This document shows, one piece after another, positions 6,067 through 10,191 of a stretch of DNA of 10,191 nucleotides. Under the pieces are notes generated by a model, which ran no database searches, was not told where the DNA came from, and worked only from the letters and a program-made list of their open reading frames with translations. Where the stretch lies: positions 1-10,191 of the forward strand of contig PMNG01000196.1 of assembly GCA_003162615.1 (NCBI GenBank), given 5' to 3'. Every line of letters begins with the position of its first letter. The first letter of the stretch is position 1. The translations under genes and the position numbers were made by a program. The DNA is from Methanothrix sp. (GTDB lineage: Archaea > Halobacteriota > Methanosarcinia > Methanotrichales > Methanotrichaceae).

Positions 6067-6144
6067 ATTATCAGAGTCTCTGCAATGTCACGCCACGACG
6101 TAGCCATCGAGAGGCCCTGTTGGTTCGCTTATAGGACTAAATAG

Positions 6145-6153
6145 TTAAATATT
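6145..6153 (+). promoter_or_regulatory. TATA-like box upstream of the broken gene at 6238
   Basis: TTAAATATT at 6145-6153 would place transcription near 6175, before the hairpin at 6187-6221 and the ATG at 6238. Confidence 0.35.
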
Positions 6154-6186
6154 TTGGTTAGAGGTTGGGGCAAAAGAGCATTAAGA

Positions 6187-6221
6187 AGGACACTGTAGTG
6201 TTGTAGAGCTGCATTTGTCCT
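6187..6221 (+). other. Imperfect hairpin in the leader of the broken gene
   Basis: AGGACA (6187-6192) pairs with TGTCCT (6216-6221), and TGTAG (6194-6198) with CTGCA (6209-6213, one G-T pair). This is an 11-bp interrupted stem with a 10-nt loop, 16 nt ahead of ATG 6238. Confidence 0.35.
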
Positions 6222-6237
6222 AGGTAGGCTACAAAAG

Positions 6238-6608
6238 ATGAACGAAGGCGATATATTGATCGAGGCCAGAAAGCGCTTCATCGCTAAGCTGGAGTCGCGA
6301 TGCAAAGAAAGCAATGTGGCAGTGAATTAAACGACGAGGTAGCGGTGAGCGGCCCGCTCAGTTCCAGAGAGGCCAGAGGAGAGCTAGATAGGGATAACTT
6401 TCCGCTTTTGAGGGGAAAAGAGGTTCTCATGCAGGCTGTTTACAGAGGTTCAGCAGGTCAGGCGTTTACATAGGCTTCAGGAAGCTTCACGGCTAGCCTT
6501 GGGGATAGTTATACATATCGATTAATCCTGATGTTGCCTGTATCGCAAACACTAAGTGCCGAATTAATTTTGATGATAAGCCTGTTAGGATTAATTCCAC
6601 ATCATTGA
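6238..6608 (+). pseudogene. Decayed gene: frameshift plus in-frame TAG
   Basis: ATG 6238 opens a 30-residue frame (MNEGDILIEARKRFIAKLES) that ends at 6330. The frame one base back then carries coding-like sequence: ELNDEVAVSGPLSSREA, then DNFPLLRGKEVLMQAVYRG and SAGQAFT, until TAG at 6471. The same frame stays open to 6608 with ASGSFTASLGD. Joined, these resemble the N-terminal part of an uncharacterised protein family of anaerobes that I recall having a GKE-LMQA-F-G--GQAFTD motif; I cannot name it with certainty. The join needs one base lost (or two gained) near 6310-6325. The sequence after about 6520 no longer looks conserved and a different frame looks more coding-like (INPDVACIANTKCRINF), so further damage is likely. 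If not a pseudogene, the ORF 6300-6473 alone would give 57 residues. Confidence 0.45.
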
Positions 6609-6715
6609 AAAGTATAAAATATACTTTTTATATAATATATTAATTTTATATAGTTACATATTACATGTACATTGAAAAATATAAAAAATTGAATAATAAT
6701 TAATTCCTTATAGAG
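6606..6715. other. Very AT-rich patch
   Basis: About 110 bp made almost only of A and T (for example TATATAATATATTAATTT), between the broken gene and the IS21 remnant. It contains no gene. It may be a junction of past insertions or a site favoured by mobile DNA. Confidence 0.5.
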
Positions 6716-6818
6716 GACAGAGCTGAACAACTGCACTACGATCTCCCCAAAGAATTATTCCTCCATTATCCCGCTCCAAATTCTCCCGTATCTTACCTAA
6801 AATCCTACTACAATAACC

Positions 6819-7205
6819 TGTCACCGGCGGTGTAAAAGAGCTTAATTTTGGTGGGAAATTTTTCCGCCTCCAGAGCTATTGGTCGCAGACTCAAAGGCTG
6901 TGTTGATACTAAAATTCGAGGGGTTTTCTCATGTTGAGAGAACTGGACGAGCAGGGATTGAGAATCGCGAGATCGCCAAGAAGACTGGATACAACCGAAA
7001 GACAGCGAGCAAATATGTGAATTTGAAGTGTCCCTCATATAACCAAAAAAGAGATCGCAAAGGCTGGCAAGCTGGATGATTACAAGGACTATATCATCAG
7101 CGTCTGAATAGCTATTCATTAATCGCTTCTAGAATTTATCGCGGGATCCAGGAAAAAGGATTTGTTTGGAAATATATAATTTTCAAAGACTTTATTTTAT
7201 GGTAA
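6819..7205 (+). mobile_element. Truncated IS21-family insertion sequence remnant
   Basis: The remnant holds the 5' part of an istA-type transposase (6931-7205) and, upstream, a possible left end starting TGTCACCGGCGGTG at 6819; IS21-type ends commonly begin with TGT. No matching right end and no istB ATP-binding helper gene is present, so most of the element is lost and it cannot move on its own. The left boundary is tentative. Confidence 0.5.
6931..7205 (+). pseudogene. istA: istA-like transposase fragment (IS21 family), multiply frameshifted
   Basis: Pieces of one transposase N-terminus lie in successive frames: MLRELDEQGLRIA from 6931; then a helix-turn-helix part, NREIAKKTGYNRKTASKYV, ending NLKCPSYNQKRDRK; then AGKLDDYKDYIIS; then RLNSYSLIASRIYRGIQEKG, and finally FVWKYIIFKDF up to TAA 7203-7205. 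At least three frame changes are needed to join them. The order and spacing match the N-terminal third of IS21 IstA, whose helix-turn-helix binds the element ends; the DDE catalytic domain is missing. This is a dead remnant. The assignment rests on recalled family pattern, not a search. Confidence 0.65.
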
Positions 7206-7206
7206 T

Positions 7207-7229
7207 ACCCCACAGCTCTGCTGCGGGGT
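7207..7229. repeat. GC-rich hairpin at the end of the IS remnant
   Basis: ACCCC (7207-7211) with GGGGT (7225-7229) and CAGC (7213-7216) with GCTG (7220-7223), separated by one A-C mismatch, loop TCT. It may be a subterminal hairpin of a mobile element or a terminator-like structure. The region 7230-7470 beyond it holds no convincing gene. Confidence 0.4.
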
Positions 7230-7471
7230 GCGCCACCGCTCGTTTGACTAATGGTATATCTGCAAAGCCTTTATGTGGATTCCGGAGGTATGTTAAACTG
7301 TCGGCACGATCACACAAACCCCCATCCGGGAGACTAGGGCATCACTTCCTACGGCCTAATTGGCTTTTCCTTTAAAGGGAATCGAGGGTCTCCACCACCA
7401 AAATGAGCAAAGGTGACTATCATCTCGGGGACCAAAGGCTCCTTTCAGACAAAATCGGTTAAGATACGATG

Positions 7472-7535
7472 AAAAAAAACAGGTTTGATAAACATAGATC
7501 GATTTGAAGGGGGCACTGAGCTGCTAATCTCAGTG
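7472..7535 (-). terminator. Hairpin and T8 tract downstream of the split minus-strand gene
   Basis: CACTGAG (7514-7520) and CTCAGTG (7529-7535) form a perfect 7-bp stem 10 nt beyond the stop at 7545. Going further on the minus strand, an uninterrupted run of eight T lies at 7479-7472. Together they make a plausible transcription end. Confidence 0.5.
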
Positions 7536-7544
7536 GACGTAGTC

Positions 7545-7868
7545 CTAGGTCATAGGTCCTACAAAATCTTCTAAAGACTGTTCGTATATGGCTGGATCGC
7601 TTTTTTCGGCCATCCAGAAAGCCTTTCGCATCATGGGAATGTACGGGTATTTTGGAAGCGTCGCTCGCACAAAATCTTTCATGAAGTTTTGATCGCGTTG
7701 TGAGAAATTTTCCAGAGTTGGGGTTCTTTCGTCCATAAATTTGATTTTCATGACTTCAAATAGCAATTTAAACAATTTCTTAGACTCAAAACGCTTCTTT
7801 TCCCCATCAGGCATTACGCCCTCTAACTCCATGGGATTTGTCACAGCCTCAAGTTTTGATTTTCTCAA
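7545..7868 (-). CDS. Unknown protein, probably C-terminal part of a TGA-split gene
   Basis: A 107-codon ORF with a TTG start and only AAAGG three bases before it, a poor start. Its reading frame is the same as that of the ORF directly upstream (8126-7884), and between that ORF's TGA (7886-7884) and this TTG there are only 15 bases, also open in frame (AIERH). The product is rich in charged residues and Met (MELEGVMPDGEKKRFE, ESKKLFKLLFEVMKIKFMDE), then RDQNFMKDFVRATLPKYPY and a C-terminal helix ending in FVGPMT. It looks soluble and mainly helical, with no recognised domain. It could be a separate translationally coupled gene starting at TTG, or the lost C-terminal half of a 193-residue protein. 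Confidence 0.5.
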   Translation of the reverse strand: MRKSKLEAVTNPMELEGVMPDGEKKRFESKKLFKLLFEVMKIKFMDERTPTLENFSQRDQNFMKDFVRATLPKYPYIPMMRKAFWMAEKSDPAIYEQSLEDFVGPMT

Positions 7869-7883
7869 GTGCCTTTCGATCGC

Positions 7884-8126
7884 TCAAGACTTATGCTCCT
7901 TCTGCTCCTTCTCTAGCCGCTCTACCCTTTTTTTCAGTTCGGTAACTTCTTCAAGTTCCCATGCCTTCATCCAGCAACCCATGAGCTGAGCTATCCTACC
8001 AGCAAGTTCGAGTTCTCTATCCTCCTGAAAAGCTTTTGAGGTGATTCGCTGAACTACACGACGAATGTCTTTAGGCTCTCTAAGGGTTACTCCGCGTGGT
8101 GGTTTATGATTATTATGCTCATCCAT
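7884..8126 (-). CDS. Unknown coiled-coil protein, probably N-terminal part of a TGA-split gene
   Basis: An 80-residue ORF. ATG 8126 has GAGGTT five nt upstream (8137-8132) and a TATA box near 8201-8208, so this is a properly equipped gene start. The product has a polar start (MDEHNNHKPPRG), then LREPKDIRRVVQRITSKAFQ, a helix with GRIAQLMGCWMKAWELEE, and a heptad-like tail (LKKRVERLEKEQKEHKS) that is cut by TGA at 7886-7884. The LREPKD-RR-VQR and GRIAQL--CW-KAWEL pattern reminds me of small helical proteins found in phage-like or mobile regions, but no function can be given. The frame stays open past the TGA into the next ORF. Confidence 0.6.
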   Translation of the reverse strand: MDEHNNHKPPRGVTLREPKDIRRVVQRITSKAFQEDRELELAGRIAQLMGCWMKAWELEEVTELKKRVERLEKEQKEHKS

Positions 8127-8200
8127 TTATGAACCTCAGCATATTGAAATCGGGCTAGACCCCCCCCGCCCAGGTCTTTATTGATTATATCGGGTTTAAG

Positions 8201-8208
8201 TTTATAAA
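8201..8208. promoter_or_regulatory. Palindromic TATA box
   Basis: TTTATAAA reads the same on both strands. On the minus strand it would start transcription near 8180 and serve the gene at 8126, with a run of eight G (8167-8160) in the leader. On the plus strand it would start near 8234, right before ATG 8237. Confidence 0.5.
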
Positions 8209-8236
8209 TTCTTATGTAACAAGATCAATCTTTCTG

Positions 8237-8422
8237 ATGCACATGGCAGGGATACGATTTGAGCCAAGGACAGCGTCCCTGCCTACTCTTGGGGCCTTTG
8301 ACCCAGATCAGGGTTTGCACTGGGAGCCATTTAAAAAAAAGCACTTGGTCCGAGATGATAAATTATGCAAAAACAAGATCGTCCATGAGGTGTACAAGAA
8401 TGGCACGTGGTTAACACCGTAA
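8237..8422 (+). CDS. Hypothetical small protein (weak)
   Basis: A 61-residue ORF (MHMAGIRFEPRTAS start, NGTWLTP end) with no ribosome binding site. A TATA box at 8201-8208 would make it leaderless. No domain, signal or membrane segment is seen, and the composition is not clearly protein-like. It may be a chance ORF. The following bases to 8635 hold no other gene that can be supported. Confidence 0.25.
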   Translation: MHMAGIRFEPRTASLPTLGAFDPDQGLHWEPFKKKHLVRDDKLCKNKIVHEVYKNGTWLTP

Positions 8423-8615
8423 TGTTATGCCAATAGATGGACTCATATAAAGACAAATGTCGTACCATCTTGATCTGACCACCGAAAATCCTGATAATTC
8501 AGCCGATAAATAAGTGTGGTGAACCAATCTTTGAGTTCTGCTGTATAAAATCCGTGTCGCTTTGGAAGTGCCGACTGCAGAACTGCCAGCATGTACGATG
8601 CTCCGCAGAAACAGG

Positions 8616-8621
8616 AAAAAA
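8616..8621 (-). terminator. T6 tract after the HHSCxxC protein gene
   Basis: Six consecutive T on the minus strand, about 15 nt past the stop of the gene ending at 8636, within CTTTCCTTTTTTCC. It is a likely archaeal oligo-T terminator. Confidence 0.45.
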
Positions 8622-8635
8622 GGAAAGCTCTTGCT

Positions 8636-9007
8636 TCAATCCTCTTCCAGCTTGCACAACTGGCAGCTATGATGCCATACCGGCTCAGCCCTGACATGTA
8701 GCGGATTCTCCATACTCCACTTGCCAGCCCTCATCCCCTGAATGAACTTGTGGACCCCGGCAGCGTCCATGCCCTTGGGTTTGATCTTTCCCACCTCGCG
8801 GCCGATGACGTCGTGGTGGCCTTCCGCCTTGTCGAACTTCATGACCACGTACTCGGGGTCGTCCTCGGAATCGCTGTCGTTCAGGTAGAGCAAGCCATCG
8901 TGATAGAAGCTGTAGCATAAAGGCCACTTATGTTTGGTCATGGCCTCAACCAGGTCATCTTCGCTATCGAGCTCCTTGCTGGAGAATATGCGGTCGGAAT
9001 GATTCAT
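8636..9007 (-). CDS. Protein of unknown function with C-terminal HHSCxxC motif
   Basis: A 123-residue product from ATG 9007 (MNHSDRIFSSKELDSEDD). Of the two adjacent ATGs (9010 and 9007), the second has better spacing from AAGGTGA just upstream. An in-frame longer start at 9115 lies before the TATA box at 9048-9055 and would overlap the preceding gene, so it is rejected. Visible parts are a helical start, KHKWPLCYSFYHDGLLYL, an acidic loop (DSDSEDDPEY), KAEGHHDVIGREVGKIKP, a short helix, and a C-terminus WHHSCQLCKLEED whose His and Cys residues could bind a metal such as zinc. No domain is recognised. It looks cytoplasmic (no signal or membrane segment). It lies downstream of the HEAT-repeat gene but behind its own promoter and that gene's terminator. 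Confidence 0.75.
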   Translation of the reverse strand: MNHSDRIFSSKELDSEDDLVEAMTKHKWPLCYSFYHDGLLYLNDSDSEDDPEYVVMKFDKAEGHHDVIGREVGKIKPKGMDAAGVHKFIQGMRAGKWSMENPLHVRAEPVWHHSCQLCKLEED

Positions 9008-9047
9008 CATCTTCACCTTTTGTGAGGGAAACAATATGGCGATTGGA

Positions 9048-9055
9048 CTTAAATA
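9048..9055 (-). promoter_or_regulatory. TATA box for the HHSCxxC protein gene
   Basis: TATTTAAG on the minus strand. The predicted transcription start near 9027 leaves a leader of about 20 nt containing AAGGTGA, which supports the start at 9007. Confidence 0.55.
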
Positions 9056-9069
9056 GTTTCTTTGATGCC

Positions 9070-9104
9070 AAAAATGAATTAAGGGAGTAGCATTGTCTCC
9101 CTTA
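9070..9104 (-). terminator. Hairpin plus T5 after the HEAT-repeat gene
   Basis: TAAGGGAG (9080-9087) pairs with CTCCCTTA (9097-9104), an 8-bp perfect stem that includes the gene's TAA stop. On the minus strand it is followed by TTTTT at 9074-9070. It looks like a bacterial-style intrinsic terminator. Confidence 0.6.
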
Positions 9105-9980
9105 GAACGGTGCACGCAACCCGCTCGGGTTGTTATTTCTTATGAGATTCGTTGTGCAACTACAAATGTCCTGTATCGCCTTGGCGCTTGCCGCACCTTG
9201 AGAAGCCTTTGCCAGCTGGGCATCTTGCTGCATCTGTTGCATTTCCATCATTCCTGAAGCCGCCACAGCAGCTTCTCGCACGCTGCTATTCTCGTCCTTT
9301 AGTGCTTGGGTCAGAGGACCTGACGCCCGTGAGTCTCCTATCGATCCAAGGGCGTATGCAGCATACCGTCGGACCGCCCAATCACTATCCTTCAGAGATA
9401 TGATAAGCGCATCTACTGCTTTCTTGTCCTTGATGTTTCCTAAGGCCGTTGCCGCATTTGCACGAACGGTTCCATCCGTATCATTGAGAGCCAGGATTAA
9501 GGGGTCTACTGCTTGATCGACTTTTACACTTCTTGATGATAATTCAACTAGCGCCACTGCAGAGCCCCGCCGGACATTGACATCTTGGTCCTTGAGGGCC
9601 TGTGTCAGTGGGAATAACGACTTACTATCGTTGATCATTCCCAGAGCTAGGGCAGCATTTGCCCTGACGTAGGGATCTTTATCGTCCTTTAGGACTTTGC
9701 TCAGAGAGCCCACTGCTATCGGATCTCTGATCTTTTCTAGTGCAAGTTCTGCTCCGACCCGGATGCTGCTATTGCTGTCATTAAGTGCCTTGATCAACGG
9801 CTCTACTGCTGGTCTCCCAATTTTTTCGATAGCAGATACAGCAGCTTCTCGAACACTGGCGTTATTATCATTCAGTGACTGAATTAAAGCATCAATAGCA
9901 CTTGTTTGCCCTTGCCCCAAAGCTGGCAAAATGGACAACATAGCAACTAGGATTAGACAGATAATGAAATCTCGCCTCAG
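9102..9980 (-). CDS. Secreted HEAT-repeat protein, probable CTG start
   Basis: About seven HEAT (PBS-lyase type) repeats of roughly 31 residues fill residues 28-245. Each follows the pattern AVDPLI-ALND-D--VR--AA-ALG-I, as in AVDALIISLKDSDWAVRRYA. A 45-residue tail with Gln-rich and CSC segments ends the protein. HEAT repeats stack into a solenoid that binds other proteins; the partner is unknown. The first ATG (9941) gives 279 residues with half a signal peptide. Extending the open frame upstream to CTG 9980 gives 292 residues beginning MRRDFIICLILVAMLSILPALG, a complete signal peptide with cleavage near ALG-Q. A perfect GGAGG stands 7 nt before this CTG and none before the ATG. ATA 9983 is a less well-spaced alternative. 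It is therefore probably exported. The gene has its own TATA box and terminator. Confidence 0.88.
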   Translation of the reverse strand: MRRDFIICLILVAMLSILPALGQGQTSAIDALIQSLNDNNASVREAAVSAIEKIGRPAVEPLIKALNDSNSSIRVGAELALEKIRDPIAVGSLSKVLKDDKDPYVRANAALALGMINDSKSLFPLTQALKDQDVNVRRGSAVALVELSSRSVKVDQAVDPLILALNDTDGTVRANAATALGNIKDKKAVDALIISLKDSDWAVRRYAAYALGSIGDSRASGPLTQALKDENSSVREAAVAASGMMEMQQMQQDAQLAKASQGAASAKAIQDICSCTTNLIRNNNPSGLRAPF

Positions 9981-9987
9981 TATAATT

Positions 9988-9992
9988 CCTCC
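9988..9992 (-). promoter_or_regulatory. Strong ribosome binding site pointing to the CTG start
   Basis: GGAGG on the minus strand with a 7-nt spacer to CTG 9980-9978. It is 46 nt from the first ATG (9941), too far to serve it. Confidence 0.7.
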
Positions 9993-10015
9993 AAAGACTA
10001 TTAGGTTAATATTGA

Positions 10016-10025
10016 TTATATATAA
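10016..10025 (-). promoter_or_regulatory. TATA box for the HEAT-repeat gene
   Basis: TTATATATAA; the transcription start is expected near 9993, so the leader would be only about 13 nt and begin almost at the GGAGG. This agrees with translation starting at 9980. Confidence 0.6.
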
Positions 10026-10160
10026 CTTCTTTAAGTTGCGCTTTGTTAGTTATGCAACATTCTTTTTCTTCACGGAAAAGCGCAGCCCAGGAGGCTCGGG
10101 AATTTAATACTGATGTCTTAAGAGGATTCCTATTAACCTCCAATTTTGGTTTACGTCTTT

Positions 10161-10183
10161 ATAAATGATATATAAACATTTAT
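10161..10183. promoter_or_regulatory. Inverted repeat around a TATA-like core at the window end
   Basis: ATAAATG (10161-10167) and CATTTAT (10177-10183) are perfect 7-bp inverted repeats flanking ATATATAAA. A second TATA-like TTTATAAA overlaps at 10158-10165. This is likely the promoter, and perhaps operator, of a gene beyond the window. Confidence 0.35.
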
Positions 10184-10191
10184 GACCCTTT

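Noticed and set aside
7166..7375. 69-codon plus-strand ORF running out of the istA remnant
   Set aside because: It crosses the GC-rich hairpin, has no start signals, and its first part is an off-frame reading of the transposase.
8240..8285. Possible tRNA fragment on the minus strand (GGCTCAAATC resembling a T-arm)
   Set aside because: The stem partner does not pair well, and no acceptor, D or anticodon arm can be placed around it.
8443..8927. 84- and 80-codon minus-strand ORFs overlapping the HHSCxxC gene
   Set aside because: They are alternative frames of the same DNA; one is full of Arg/Gly-type shadow sequence, neither has a ribosome binding site, and the 123-residue frame has proper start and stop signals.
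1..10191. CRISPR array or other direct repeat arrays
   Set aside because: No regularly spaced repeats were seen; the only DNA-level repetition is within the HEAT-repeat coding sequence.

Overview
The window looks like a chromosomal segment of a methanogenic euryarchaeon, most likely from the Methanosarcinales/Methanotrichales (Methanothrix-like). This is inferred from archaeal TATA boxes about 25 nt before predicted transcription starts, Shine-Dalgarno sites complementary to an archaeal 16S 3' end, a set of oxygen-sensitive Fe-S/P-loop proteins typical of strict anaerobes, and a decayed IS21-type transposase resembling those I recall from Methanothrix. No rRNA, tRNA or CRISPR array was seen.

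Layout. 1-750: an exported single-domain rhodanese followed by hairpins, then a small two-helix membrane ORF broken by an in-frame TAG. 919-4959: the functional core. On the minus strand lie a DUF5320-type small protein (with an apparent one-base frameshift) and two MinD-like ATPases that each carry an inserted two-cluster ferredoxin domain; the two ATPase genes overlap by 4 nt. Divergently, on the plus strand, lie a DUF134/UPF0251 predicted DNA-binding protein, an Mrp/NBP35 Fe-S carrier ATPase and a small conserved-looking protein. The gene set and divergent arrangement recall the anaerobe-specific orange protein (ORP) cluster of Desulfovibrio, but the NifX/ORP-like cofactor-binding protein is not in the window. 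5155-5823: a class I SAM methyltransferase that looks leaderless.

5824-8130 is an accessory, decaying region. It holds a structured stretch that may be an RNA, a broken gene with frameshift and TAG, a very AT-rich patch, a truncated multiply frameshifted IS21 istA remnant, hairpins, and a pair of ORFs that read as one protein split by a single TGA. 8237-10191 holds a weak small ORF, a 123-residue protein of unknown function ending in HHSCxxC, and a secreted HEAT-repeat protein whose signal peptide only appears if translation starts at a CTG behind a perfect GGAGG.

How the genes may work together: the MinD pair, Mrp and DUF5320 probably form one Fe-S or metal-cofactor handling complex, with DUF134 as candidate regulator from the shared divergent promoter. 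The rest of the window shows no functional link to it.
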